From contig OX235277.1 of the NCBI GenBank assembly GCA_944472155.2, positions 12,162,804 through 12,226,803 of the forward strand: a DNA stretch of 64,000 nt, given 5' to 3'. Source of the DNA: Trichobilharzia szidati. Taxonomy: Eukaryota; Platyhelminthes; Trematoda; Strigeidida; Schistosomatidae. Made by a program: the position numbers and the translations under genes. The notes below the pieces were generated by a model. It had not been told where the DNA came from. It was given only the letters and a program-made list of their open reading frames with translations, and did not search any database. Position 1 is the stretch's first letter; the number at the start of each line of letters is the position of its first letter. This document shows, in pieces, positions 23,578 through 34,780 of the stretch.

Positions 23578-23925
23578 TTGAATAAAGCACACTTGAAAAT
23601 TGTTTCCCTTGTTTCACTGATGATGACCCAAAATATTATGGAATTAAGAAAGTGGTTGCATAGTGTGTTAAAAAAACAGGCATTTCTCGTTCCATACACA
23701 TTTTTTGAATATTTTTTTGTGCTGCCTCTTATAACTTTTGGTTTCTATGTAAACCCTGTAGACATATCTTCGTCGTTAACTATTTTCTGCATGACGCTAC
23801 TATTATTTCTGATCATATTTTTTATTCCTTCACGTTTCCAGTCGAACAAAGGGCTTCAAGCTAGAGCTTTGAAGTTTCGCTGGCAGTGTTTGCTATCCTC
23901 ATGCCCAACCTTCTTTCTTTACTAG
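23578..23925 (+). CDS. Unrecognised hydrophobic open frame
   Basis: A frame of 115 codons after TTGAATAAAGCACACTTG. The start at 23578 lacks a clear signal. Residues 40-90 form one or two hydrophobic, membrane-like stretches (PLITFGFYV, LTIFCMTLLLFLIIFF). The last residues run into sequence shared with unit A, so the stop is fortuitous. Long T-rich frames give hydrophobic peptides by chance; no family is recognised. Confidence 0.15.
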   Translation: MNKAHLKIVSLVSLMMTQNIMELRKWLHSVLKKQAFLVPYTFFEYFFVLPLITFGFYVNPVDISSSLTIFCMTLLLFLIIFFIPSRFQSNKGLQARALKFRWQCLLSSCPTFFLY

Positions 23926-25439
23926 TCTTATTACTGGCTCAGCGAGGTAAAGGAGTGCGTTGGCCGGAGATCATACCCCGGGATGTTTTGATTATGTCTG
24001 CCTTCTGATGTGTATTCATTTTTCATCACACCTTCGAAATTTCACATCAAGTTGAAAATTAGCATCTCCTTCAATTGTTGCTGTAACTGTTGTCTTGAAC
24101 AACCACGTATTAGATGAACGAAAGTTAGGTATATCACTGGAACATTTCATACGAATGTTGACCTATTCAGCTACTGTATATATCTGTTCCCTAACACACA
24201 CATGTACATTTTACATAGGTTATAATTCTTAAAATGTCAATTCGTCATTTGTGTTATATTTTTAGGGTTATAACATCTTGCAGTTGTTTGGTTCATACAC
24301 CATCTAACCCTTGTATTTTCATATTTCACCGGAGTATATCTGGTCTTCATTGACCTGACCGATTACACCATTTAGCTGCACATGACTAATTAAATGTTTG
24401 AAAGTTGATTGACTTGGGCGCCTTATGGTCAAACTAAACATGTGACCTCTTTGCGCTACAATAGACTGCAGGGTTTATGTCAATCAACCAGAAATTAAGG
24501 ATCGCTTCGTTCTTACTATCGCCTTACAGAATTAAACATGTACAGACAATGATTAGCGCAGATTTTTAAACTTTATTAGAATTTTCCTATGACTAAAAAA
24601 TGCACCTTCAAATGTTTAATACTAAAATCTCGTAAAACATTTTGCTACACCATTGTAGAATGCTATATGAAATTCACAAACTCAAAATCTTTAATGAATT
24701 GTATATCGCTTTTAGTTTGGATTCATGTCTTTTTCATTGTATGGCGACCGGATGACAAAACTACTGAAACGATGTAGGAAATGCATGTTTTGGAAACACA
24801 CATGAAATTTTTTAAAATTCCCATTTATCTATGAGGAACACCAAGCCGCCCAGTAAACATCAAAGATTATCCGAAAATGATCACGGTCGAGTTAAAGGAA
24901 AAGGCATTTCCACTATTCTCGTAAAGAGACAATTTATTATTGTACGTTTAATTTGAGTCATGTTCGAGTGTAGTCTAGACATCGTTCTTCCTGTGAAGTC
25001 TATTTCAAATAAAAAAAACTTGTTTTCTTAAAAAAAACCTGGAAATTTCTTACAATGTTCACCTGTAACTGTAAGATAAAAATTTATCGAATAACTTAAA
25101 AATTTCGGAATTTCGCTATGTGTCCACTAGCCTGGGAAATTAATCATCGCGACGAAAATTTAATTGGCTGAAAACAATTTAGAACCAGTCCAAGACCAAG
25201 GTCTCATGCTTGCTGGCACTTGTTAACAAGGAGTGTCTTCAATTATGAAGGAACAGATGCTTTTGAGAAAAAGACACAGAATATTTATTACTCTTTGATT
25301 GTGAAATAATGCATCAGTTTCAGACTGGAATCGATGAACGGTTTTAAGTTATCATTGGCAATGTACGTTGCTGACAAATGTCATCTAGCAGACAATGACT
25401 GTGGTATTAGTTTACTACCAGTTACGTATAATATGTTGG

Positions 25440-25740
25440 CTGTAATCTTGGTTCTCAGGCAGCCGGACACGTTTGAGAAACTGATTCACGAGCAGAAGGT
25501 AGGTTCCTTCCAGGTTGTGTATGCATTGATCATGTGTTCACCATTTGTCAGCTACCAGAAAAACGCCACTTGTATTGTGTGCAAACAGTCGCTGACTTTC
25601 TCGATAATAGAGCTGGTTTCAGTTCGTTGAACACGGCTTCTCACTGGAACTGTCTGTTAGGAACGAGTTTACCTGAAACGTTTGTTAACGTCCTTAAAGA
25701 CTTATACAAATCAGCTCAAGTTGAATGAGGACATTCGTCA
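25440..25740 (+). pseudogene. Decayed LINE reverse transcriptase fragment, unit B
   Basis: Partner of 16190-16445: frames read DTFEKLIHEQKVGSFQVVYA and TICQLPEKRHLYCVQTVADF, LDNRAGFSSLNTASHWNCLL, then FVNVLKDLYKSAQ. The frame shift between the two parts is in a different place from unit A, so each copy decayed on its own. Confidence 0.55.
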
Positions 25741-26547
25741 GTGTTTCCAAAAGGAGGGACACCCCTTTCCATTTCATTGAACAAAACAAGAACAACAGTT
25801 TGTGCAGAGTAAGATGTTGACACTATTTATTCCATCAGCTTGTAATAAGCGGCGTACAAACTAAAGATATACCCAGATATGAGCATAGAACTATTTTAAA
25901 ATACTTGCAAATTTCACACAATTTCGGCTGATAGAAGAATCAAAAATTGATAAGCAACCCACATCGCTGTCTCCTGAGAATTGCTTGTGTTCAATGACGT
26001 CCTCTTGTATGTAGTCCAGAAGGCCGGCAGCGTGTGTTTAGACATGGTGTAGATCATCACTGATTGAGAAGTGTCATCCCACAAACCTCCTTATCGGTCA
26101 TTATTTGATGGCCCTTGCAGTTGGCTAGAATACTACACCTAACTAGTTGATGTCACCAGGAATGTAAGTCAATGGCGAACATTCTCAAATTTCCTTCTCT
26201 CTTCCCCCTCTGAAAGCAGCATGAAATGATGAATGCTGAATGATCCTGACAAGTTGGCTTGGTTGGTTTTCGGATGACGTTCCTGTTTCATTTTTGAATG
26301 GTAATTGACCCCGGAAATCCAACTGAGATCAACAATGTTCACTTAAAGTCACCATTAATCAGAGTAGAATAAGTATAAAGCAACCACTGAACTAGCTAAA
26401 TTTCACACAGGCACTGAGGACGTCTATAGGCGCATTCAGCTGGTTAAGTGTCTTTTTATTCTGAGCAATATGCATACGCCAATTTATTTTCTGAATATTC
26501 TACACAAAAATTACAGAAAAATTCATATTACCTATTACCAGTTATAC

Positions 26548-26562
26548 ACACACACACACAGA
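26548..26562. repeat. Short (AC)n microsatellite
   Basis: A run of ACACACACACACACA in unit B, not present at the matching point of unit A. Confidence 0.8.
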
Positions 26563-27571
26563 AGTTTTACATTTCTACTAGCAAATAAATCAACTATGAA
26601 CTGTATAATTATTATTCTGTATACTCATCAACAATGAGGATAAAACATTCATGTCAAGTCATATTTGTGAGAGAGAAGCGGTTCCGTAAATGTTGCTGAT
26701 AATCCATACTAATAACATTCAAGAGTAGCTCACTAATTCTCATTCATCTCAATGAAATCCAACAGAAAATTATACGTGGAGAGGAGAGATGTGATTGAAA
26801 CATGATGTCAAATAAAATATGCATCAGCGAATCGAATAAAATACTTCCATTTTAATTAACATTCAGTATGCAGAGAGAAAAGTGGATGATTCATTATTAC
26901 TGACAACATTATCCATCAGGGAGGCATAATCCTGTCAATTTAAGCGATAGTATTGATAAACAAAATAATAATGGTGAATATTAGCAATCATAAGCAGTTA
27001 AATCAAACTGACAGTTAACTGTTATCTCTAGTAACAGATGTCATGCTTTGTCGTGGAATGTATTCATAACAAATACAAGATGAGAGGTTGAAGAAGGAAA
27101 TAATCTCCAAATTAGAATTAAAATAAGAAATAATGAAGTCGCTTCAATGCTTTATTGGGCTATCATGTTTAAAAAAATTATGAATCCATGACACCGTGAT
27201 AACTCACAGTAATTTCCTAATTGCTCAAGATAGGTGACATGTTGTATTAGATGGTTGGAGGCAACCCGCAGGAAACTTTGCACTTAGATTTCCTTCTAGG
27301 TAGACTGACGGAGTCCAGTCGGAACCAAACAAATGTATGGACACATAACACTTGTGACTATCTAGTGTTGAGCTGAAATATTATGAAATGCACTAGCAGC
27401 CATGTGTTTAACGATAACCTGAGTTATTTGAAATATTGTTTTACAACACCGGCTCAAATTGAATACTTACATTTGAATCAGTTCTCTTACAATATTGATT
27501 GTAAACACATATAATGAACTCGACTTTTCTTATTTATGAGGAATGTGACTGGCGACAAAACACCACTGCTT

Positions 27572-27788
27572 TTAAAAACCGTGACTGTCATTCATTATTG
27601 ACACATTTTTCTGCAGTTTATACATTCTCCAAGGAACAGCTTCTTTTTCACTTAACTCTACACCATCAACAACTGGCTTTTCATAATCTGAAGGATTAGA
27701 ACATGATGTAATAATTTTGTTTATGTTTTTGTCAAATTCCTGCATATTTTGTTTATTTTCACCCATACAAACCTGATGAAGTAAACAC
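27572..27788 (-). pseudogene. Copy of the cysteine-rich frame, unit B (frameshifted)
   Basis: Same acceptor-like TGGTAG and same first residues as 18144-18354 (MGENKQNMQEFDKNINKI, then SNPSDYEKPVVDGVELS identical). An 11-base loss near 27614, relative to unit A, throws the end out of frame and removes the last cysteines. A third, much more decayed copy lies at 28210-28480. Confidence 0.4.
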
Positions 27789-27864
27789 CTACCAGAAATG
27801 CAGTAGAGAAAGTGAGAAGGCGTTATGGAATAGCAAAACGATAAACAATATTGGTGCGGTAGGG

Positions 27865-28040
27865 ATTTTTTGGTTTCATTGGTTGTGAGATTTCAACATG
27901 AGCTAACATCAGTTAGAAAACCATTGGAAAGCCTGGGAGTAATCGACAGCTGTCTCGCCCTGGTTTGAGACTCTTCATATTACACACCTTACACCAGAGT
28001 TCGAACCTAGGACCTTCTGGTTACAAAGAGAACTCAAGGA
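27865..28040 (-). repeat. Thr-tRNA-type SINE, minus copy (unit B)
   Basis: Partner of 18421-18612. The hammerhead-like part is CAGCTGTCTCGCCCTGGTTT at about 27946-27965 followed by GAGACTCTTCA, and the tRNA-like part is GTTCGAACCTAGGACC near 28000 and GGTTACAAAGAGAACTC to 28035. Core bases are substituted. Confidence 0.6.
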
Positions 28041-28089
28041 CTATTAGGGCACTGGGACTCGATCCAATTGTCAAGCAGTGAATTCTATC

Positions 28090-28630
28090 TTCCATTTGAA
28101 TCAGTTCTCTTTCAAGATCAAGTGTGAACGCACACTGTAAACTCAATTCTTCTGATATAATGGGAATATGATTTATTGAAAAACACCATTGTTTATTGAA
28201 AGCATAACTGTCACTCATTGCTGACATATTTTTCTGTTCTGTATATGCTTTTTATACATTCTCCAGAGAATAATGTTTTTACTGAACTCTATCCACACCA
28301 TCAACAAAATAACTGATTTTTCAGTGAAAATTGAAAACAAAGCTGGTTTACATAATCAGTAGGATTAAAATATGAAATAATAATTCGAGTTTTGTTTTTT
28401 TGAAAAATTCCTGCTTATTTTAATCACCTTTTTCCCATAAAATCTTCATATAGTGAAAAATACCAGCCAGAAATGCAGCACATAATGTGAGTAAGCCCAA
28501 TGGAGTACTTTCCTGTTTGTCTAACAGGTGTAAATATTCCACGTTATTAGCATACAACAACAATATACACTTTGTTAATTAGAAGTACAGTGTCGGATCT
28601 TCAAGCATTGGTTTGTAGGGATTTAGTTGA
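28090..28630. repeat. Second copy of the 620-base sub-unit in unit B
   Basis: 28090-28500 repeats 27465-27840 with lower similarity (TTGAATCAGTTCTCTT, GACATATTTTTCTGTTCTG, ACATTCTCC, CCAGAAATGCAG in the same order). Both are followed by a minus-strand Thr-tRNA SINE, so segment plus SINE was duplicated as a unit. Confidence 0.6.
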
Positions 28631-28633
28631 TTG

Positions 28634-28768
28634 TTTACAGGATTTCATCATGAAGTAACATTGGTGAGAGAATCATTGGAAAAGTAGCTGACAGTACTGG
28701 ACCACTTTTTCGTCCTAGTTTGGGACTCTTCATCCGAAAGCACCTACCGGGGTTCGAACCCAGGAGAT
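28634..28768 (-). repeat. Thr-tRNA-type SINE, left arm of an inverted pair
   Basis: Starts with the 3' body (GGATTTCATCATGA) and runs through TTTCGTCCTAGTTTGGGACT at 28708 to the B box GGGGTTCGAACCCAGG at 28749-28764. It meets the plus-strand copy head-on near 28770. Confidence 0.7.
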
Positions 28769-28935
28769 CTACGAGCTCGCCTTGTAACCAGAAGGTCCTG
28801 GGTTCGGAACCCGATGACTGCGTACTGTTGAAGAGTCCTAAACTAGGACGAAACAGCTATCTTGTACTCTCAGCTTGTTTTCCAGTGGTTTTCTAACCAA
28901 TATCAGCTCATGATGAAATCCTGTAATCGAACAGT
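28769..28935 (+). repeat. Thr-tRNA-type SINE, right arm of an inverted pair
   Basis: Has CGAGCTCGCCTTGTAACCAG (anticodon arm) at 28772, GGGTTCGGAACCCG (B box with one extra base), and CTGTTGA (28825-28831). These are followed by a GTCC-GGAC stem, GAAA (28850-28853) and CAGCTATC. Relative to the 18.9 kb copy, one core base and the GTC triplet are changed, while stem II is better paired. The body ends near 28935. Confidence 0.7.
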
Positions 28936-29734
28936 GTCGGATCATTTTCTTCTCTGAAGAATGGTTTCTTGAAATTCATATGTTTGGACAGACATCTGCT
29001 GCGTTTTTCGAGTGAATTATTACTTTGCAGACAAGCAGGAATGAAGGCGTTTCTTTTATTTATTCCAAAGTCTTTCTGGAGGTCTGCGACTGAAACGTAA
29101 AATCAATTGTCTTGAATGTAATAATCCAAGACAAAATGGAATCACAACAATCATTAAATTGTCTTTTCATTTCATTTATGTTAATTACTGATGGATTCAT
29201 GTTGGTAACATCTTCCAAAGCATTACAATTCATAACGACAGAATAAACTTTCCAACGTCAGTGAATAATTAGACTGTAACTTTTTGAGGTCTGCTTAAAT
29301 CACTGGGCTACCGATTTCTTCCCAACCGTTGAAACGCATCATATTTACTTCATTTGTTTTACAGTCAAACTACTTTTTTCAATCGTAGCTTAACGTCACT
29401 GACTTTCCCAAGACGGTTATAGCGTACTACAACGAATACATCTGAAGAAAATAAAAGCAAAATTTAATGATGGTTTGAAGTATGATTCGGGTGGAACAAC
29501 ACTGCTTCATGTGATACAATGTCGATTATGAAGTTATTGAAGAGTCTTCAAAAGGGATTCAATGAGCTGGAGGGAAACCAGCTGAAAATTATGCATTACT
29601 TTGAAAACAGACCTTTTGCAATTACTCTGTTATCGTTTCTCAGCTAAAAAAAGGAAGTATCGGCTAAAAGGCATTAACGAAGTGATTTATTCACCACATA
29701 GTGTCTTGTATACCCGTAGGAAAGATGTTTTGAG
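28936..29734. other. Spacer in unit B, nothing recognised
   Basis: Not found in unit A; no frame or repeat named elsewhere in the window. Confidence 0.35.
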
Positions 29735-29890
29735 TGACTAAATTAATATGATTATGAGCAGCAATAATTTATGCTCGAAACGTCATTCAGTTGTTAATAC
29801 TGCATGACTGTGTGACAATTAGGATAAACTTATCTAATATGGAATTGCAACCCACCACATTGGCCAAGTTTTACATTTACATTGATGTTT
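29735..29890 (+). mobile_element. Penelope-like family B 3' tail
   Basis: TGATTATGAGC, GCTCGAAACGTCATTCAG, the CTGTGTGA word and GGCCAAGTTTTACAT follow in the same order as at 4766-4905, 36420-36560 and 40855-40930. No coding sequence of the element is attached. Confidence 0.75.
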
Positions 29891-30284
29891 AAGTCACCTA
29901 AAAATCCGCGTTAAGTCAAATAAAACAAAAAACACTTCACTGAAGAGTTACCCTTTTCAACAATATCAATCTCTCACCGTACAATCATGAAAATACACGG
30001 TAATTTTTTCATATTTAAAACACAACGGATGACTTCAATGATGTGCGATTGGTGTTATAAGTTCTTGTAAAATGTTGTTTGTACCATAGAGAGTAATAAT
30101 CGGGTAGAAATTAAAACAAAACTAAAGTAGTATGCTGAGTTACGTGACATTTATTAACGGGATTGATTATACAACTTAAAAAGTGAAGGCTGGTCAAGCT
30201 TAATTCAGTGTCACGAGAAGTGGAAATGTAGTGGTCGAAATGATTTCAAAATAAAAAAACAAATTTGGATTAACAGATATTATG
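29891..30284. other. Spacer; right part matches unit A near 19080-19260
   Basis: From about 30080 it matches unit A (CGGGTAGAAATT at 19085 and 30099) up to the point where the PLE pair is inserted. Confidence 0.5.
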
Positions 30285-30795
30285 TTCTTTTCGATAATTT
30301 CCTCTTCCAGGCTATACAACTATATATATATGTTTATATACACAGAATATTTCAAATTAGTAGTTAATAACAATATTAGCGTTTTCCAAATAATATCGAT
30401 TTGTAAATTAAGATCACGATGGAATTACAGTTCATTAAAGATGCTTAAATTATAATAATAATAAAAATAGAATAGCAAATAGAATATCAACTAAAATTAG
30501 GAAAATTCCACAAAATTCTGGAACATTCAAACCTCGATGTCCAAGATAACGACAATGTCTGAACTAACTTCTTTTGGGTGCATAAATTAGGCTTAATCAT
30601 ATGGATCCTCACAGCCTCAGCAATAGTTAGAAGTGGATCTCTTAAAGCAAAATTGAGATTCGTAGGTATGCGATAAATGACCCTGAAAGCATGATTAACG
30701 TCAATCTTGTATCCTGTCTCCACAAGATGAGCCAGAATAGCGTTGCGAATAGATTGTGTTTGTCCTTTGCTTAACCAGGTAGGTTGATGTTCGGA
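30285..30795 (-). pseudogene. Penelope-like family A, left arm of an inverted pair
   Basis: The minus-strand frame 30723-30487 reads GYKIDVNHAFRVIYRIPTNL and LCTQKKLVQTLSLSWTSRFE, the C-terminal end of the family A protein. 30285-30420 is the terminal non-coding sequence. 5'-truncated at the centre of the palindrome near 30795. Confidence 0.85.
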
Positions 30796-31545
30796 AATGC
30801 GTTAAAAAGAGCATTCCCTGTTGCTCAATTACGCTGTATCTTTAAAACCACTCCTCTCCTGTATTTGGGAATAAAAGACAAACTGCCTTATTTCGCCTCT
30901 TCCATGTGTATCTACAAATTTTACTGCTCATGTGGAGCCAGTTACATTCACCATACAATTAAGCATGTTTCGCGTCCAATTGCAGAACATCACCCTGTGT
31001 GGTTAAGCAAAGGACAAACAAATCTATTCGCAGCACCATTCTATCTCATTTTGTCGATACAGAACTTAAGAGTGACGTTAACCAGGCTTTCAGGGTCATT
31101 TCCCGCACACCAACAAATCTCAGTTTCGCACTAAGATTTCGACTACTAAATATTGCTGAGGCCTTTGGAATCCACATTAAGAAGCGTAACTTGTGTGTCC
31201 AGAAAAGCTAGTTCAGACATTGTCCTTATCCCTCTGGCCATCTAGGTTCCAGTGATCCTCAAATTTTGTAGAAATTTCCTGAATTTTAGTTGATATTATA
31301 TTCGCTATTATATCTTTATTATTATTATTATTATAATTTAAGCATCTCTAATGAACTGTAATTCCATTGATCTTATTTAAAAAACTGATATTATTTAAAA
31401 CACACCAATATTGCTATGGACTAATAATCTAGAATATTCTGTGTATACAAACATATATATATATATATAATTGTAGAGCCTGGAAGAGGAATTTATCGAA
31501 AAGAATATTCTTTGCTCGATTATTTTGTGACTATAGATGTCTGAA
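30796..31545 (+). pseudogene. Penelope-like family A, right arm of an inverted pair
   Basis: Plus-strand frames 30784-31134 and 30999-31211 contain LKRAFPVAQLRCIFKTTPLL, then MCIYKFYCSCGASYIHHTIK (GIY-YIG start, with YIG changed to YIH) and FRVISRTPTNLSFALRFRLL. A frameshift separates them. The non-coding 3' end runs to about 31545 with the TTGTAGAGCC and ATTCTTTGCTCGATTATTTT blocks. Confidence 0.85.
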
Positions 31546-31574
31546 TGAATATTTTTGCTACATTGAAATATCAT

Positions 31575-32340
31575 GCTTCAAGTGCTTGGAAGCATCGCGA
31601 AGGGGACATGAAATAAACTCAAACTCATAACCTAATAAATGTTTTCATCAATGTATATTATTAGTGCATTCTGGATCCAACATCATTGTTTCTTAACTTA
31701 AACTTTGTTTTTTTTGTAAGGATCCGGAATGGCTGGAGTGCATACTGAGACAAAAACCCATGATTTTTAGAGATAACTGTAAAAAACGAAGCTCAGATAT
31801 CGAACACGTGAGCTTCGGGTTATAAGACCAAGCTCATGAACGAGTCAGCCATCTGGTGCGGATTCTGCTTACCTGTGAATTCTACGCCAGCTAATTAGTG
31901 ATACGGCACCACCCTAAACCATTGGATAAATGATATTCCAATTCACTTTGACATGCTGTACCCCACTATCCAGGCATCTCAGTACAGCTCCAGGACATCC
32001 ATCCATTAGCCAACAACAAGATGAAAAATGATAACTGAGATACACTTTCCAAAGACCTATTCATGATGTTGATTCAAGACGAAATCCGCAGTGAATTCGT
32101 TACTTCACACTTCATTACAACCGAAGATATTTCCAGGTGTGGTGGTATACAGGTGATGTACATCAATATTGGGTTGTTCTATTTGTTGAAGAGTAGGTTA
32201 TACAGTAGTGAACGAAAAGGCAGCAGTATATATTCGGCACTTAAAGACCTGATCAATGTCACAAATTCGGGAAAATTGGCTTCCTTTTCTTTGGATTCTG
32301 TCATAGTTAATTTGATTAAAATCACACAAGACATTTTCAC
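31575..32340. repeat. Unit B segment with tRNA-like insert
   Basis: Partner of 19260-20110. On the minus strand near 31797-31865 it has a tRNA-like stretch (GGCTGACTCGTTCATGAGC, then CGTGTTCGAT). Its last part, opened by chance to a frame from 32063, runs directly into the RTE reverse transcriptase, making a chimeric frame whose first 90 or so residues are not retrotransposon sequence. Confidence 0.6.
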
Positions 32341-32344
32341 TGCA

Positions 32345-34417
32345 ACTGTCAGAGCAAAGCAGGAAACACTAAGTGGCACCACTGAGGAATCATCCGTGGA
32401 AGACCATTGGAACTCTCTGAAGGTAATTTTCAACGAAACGTGCTCAACGGTTTTAGGAAGAAAGAAGAAACAAGACAAGGAATGGCTCTCAACAGACACT
32501 TGGAAACTAATAGAGGAGAGGAGAAAAGTGAAAGAGAAAATGATTCAATGCAAAGATGGACAAGAGAAAGAGACGCTGAACTCAACTTACACAGCACTGG
32601 ACAAAGAAGTGAAGAAGAATGCCAGGAAGGACAAAAGACAATTCTACGACAACCTGGCTACTGAAGCTGAGAAGGCAGCGGGCAAAAGGGACCTGAGGAC
32701 ACTATATCAGATAACCAAGTCTCTATCCGGGAAGAGATCAACACAAGTGAAACCTATAAAAGACAGCCAAGGGAACCCAATTACCAAAGAAGAAAGACAG
32801 ATTAAACAATGGGTGGACCACTTCAAAGGACTCTTGAACCGACCACCACCTGCAACCCGTCCAGTAATACCAACAACAGCACGTACACAACTGAAAGTTG
32901 ACACCAATCATCCAACGAGAGCTGAAGTCATGAATGCAATCAAGCTTCTGAAAGCTGGAAAAGCAGCTGGACCAGATGGAATACCCCCGGAAGCACTGAA
33001 AGCGGACCCAGAAACGACGGCAGATATGCTGACTCCATTATTGCAAAAGATCTGGAAGGAGGGAAAGGTGCCTACTGACTGGAGGAGAGGTTACCTGGTG
33101 AAACTACCAAAGAAGGGCGACCTGGGACTCTGCAAGAACTGGCGAGGAATCATGCTCCTGTCGACGCCAAGTAAAATCCTGAGTCGCATCATCCTGGAGA
33201 GAATCAAGGACGCACTGGATACAGAACTCCGTCCAGAACAAGCTGGATTCAGGAAAGGCAAATCATGTTCTGACCAAATTGCAACTCTACGCATTATCAT
33301 CGAACAAAGCATGGAATGGCAATCAAATCTCTACCTCAACTTCATAGACTTTGAGAAGGCCTTCGACAGCGTTGACCGCGAAGTAATTTGGAAACTACTC
33401 GAGTACTACGGCGTACCCCAAATATTCATCAACCTTATTCAACAACTGTACGACAACGGCACATGTCAAGTGATCCACAACGGAAAACTCAGCGAAGCGT
33501 TTGGAGTAAACACAGGAGTCAGACAAGGGTGCTTATTATCACCAATGATATGACAGTGGGAAACGAGAAGACAGGGATATCCTGGACCGACGTGAAGAAC
33601 CTAGAAGACCTGGATTTTGCGGATGATTTATGTTTGATGTCACACAAAATCGAAGACTCACAAGCAAAAACCGACAAACTGGTCGAAGAAGCAGCAAAGA
33701 CAGGACTGCAGGTGAACATAGACAAGACGGAGGTCATGAAAATAACCAACCAACAACAGCAGCAACATCCAGTGCCAAACACCATCAACGGGAGGGATTT
33801 GAAAGAGGTTACTTCTTTCACTTATCTGGGGAACATTGTCTCAACCACAGGAGGAACGGACCAGGATGTCAAATCGAGAATCGGGAAGGCGAGAAACACA
33901 TTCATCAACCTGAAACCAATCTGGAAATCTTCGTCACTCACCATCAACAACAAAATTCGGATTTTCAATAGAAACGTCAAGTCAATTTTGCTTTACGGAT
34001 CAGAAACTTGGCGGGTCACCAAGAATATTTTCAACAGGTTGCAGACCTTTATCAACAACTGTCTTCGCTGGCTCCATACTGAAGATCAGATAGCCGGAAA
34101 GAATCACAAACAAGAAACTATGGGAACAAACGAAACAGGAACCAATCGCCCAACAAATATGCAGGAGAAAGTGGAGATGGATTGGACACTCGCTGAGGAG
34201 GCCATTGAGTGACATCGCGCGTCAGGCCCTCGAGTGGAACCCGAAAGGGAAGCGGCGAGTGGGACGTCCAAGGGTGACATGGAGGAGATCGTGTGAGGAG
34301 GGGATGAAACAGTATGGAATAACATGGATGCAAGTGAAAAGAACAGCAGAAGACAGAAGCAAGTGGAGACGTGCAGTTGAAGCCCTATGTTCCACTAGGA
34401 ACCCAAGGGAACAATAA
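32345..34417 (+). pseudogene. RTE-type (SR2-like) LINE, reverse transcriptase copy lacking the endonuclease
   Basis: Best RTE copy of the window. The first frame (to 33553) shows a linker ending in RQFYDNLATEAEKAAGKRDL, GPDGIPPEALK (RT motif 1 region), EQAGFRKGKSCSDQ, FIDFEKAFDSVD (motif A, 33341-33376) and TGVRQGCLLSPM (motif B). A 31-base loss at about 33550 shifts the frame, which goes on with DLDFADDLCLMSH (FADD at 33616-33627), YLGNIV and IRIFNRNVKSILLYGSETW. A further shift plus a TAG near 34092 precedes ICRRKWRWIGHSLRRPLSDI and the end at 34417. The apurinic-type endonuclease expected in front is absent. The tail is (AAT)n at 34416-34431. It cannot make an active protein. Confidence 0.9.
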
Positions 34418-34431
34418 TAATAATAATAATC
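34416..34431. repeat. (AAT)n tail of the RTE copy
   Basis: ATAATAATAATAATAAT directly after the stop codon; characteristic 3' end of RTE-type elements. Confidence 0.9.
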
Positions 34432-34780
34432 TCAAACTGAAGAAAAGAACTCAGGTTGTATAGATGATACATTTACAAAATAGAGAAGACCTTAAAATAT
34501 TCAAATGAACACCAAGACAGCAGGCTCATTTTATTTTTGTCTGATGAAATAACAGTCTACTACGAAAGAATAAAATCTCATGAAAAATCTTACAAATTCA
34601 TAAATAAAATGCTTCACTTTCATATTACAAGCATCTAGTGTGCGCAGTTTCCTCAGTGGCAATTATACAATATTAAAAATCTGTTCCGCTATTTTTACAG
34701 TCATCATTAGGAGCACCGAAGTATAGTCAGATTACAAGAATACAACATATCAATAAAGTAAACGCCATGACCTCCTTAAG

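Larger units (their letters stand above)
21510..23856. other. 2.3 kb block present only in unit B
   Basis: In unit A the sequence passes straight through GGGTTTCAAGC at 14315. In unit B a similar word occurs at both ends of this block (GGGTTTCAAGC near 21500 and GGGCTTCAAGC near 23846), as expected for a target duplication around an insertion. Inside are a (TA)n run, a small hairpin AAGGTCTTACGGACCTT near 21780, a diverged RTE fragment and a hydrophobic open frame. No single element type explains the whole. Confidence 0.45.
20447..34780. repeat. Tandem segmental duplication, unit B (expanded)
   Basis: Partner of unit A, about twice as long because of insertions absent from A. These are a SINE at about 21003-21178, a block at 21510-23856, about 190 bases at 27215-27405, a repeated 620-base segment and extra SINEs at 28090-28935, a PLE-B tail region at 28940-30080, a PLE-A inverted pair at 30285-31560, and an RTE copy at 32345-34430. 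Once these are removed the order of the remaining sequence is the same as in A. Confidence 0.8.

Noticed and set aside
32063..32340. N-terminal domain of a new retrotransposon protein
   Set aside because: This part of the open frame is the duplicated non-coding segment also present at 19800-20100, where it is not open; the fusion with the RTE frame is accidental.
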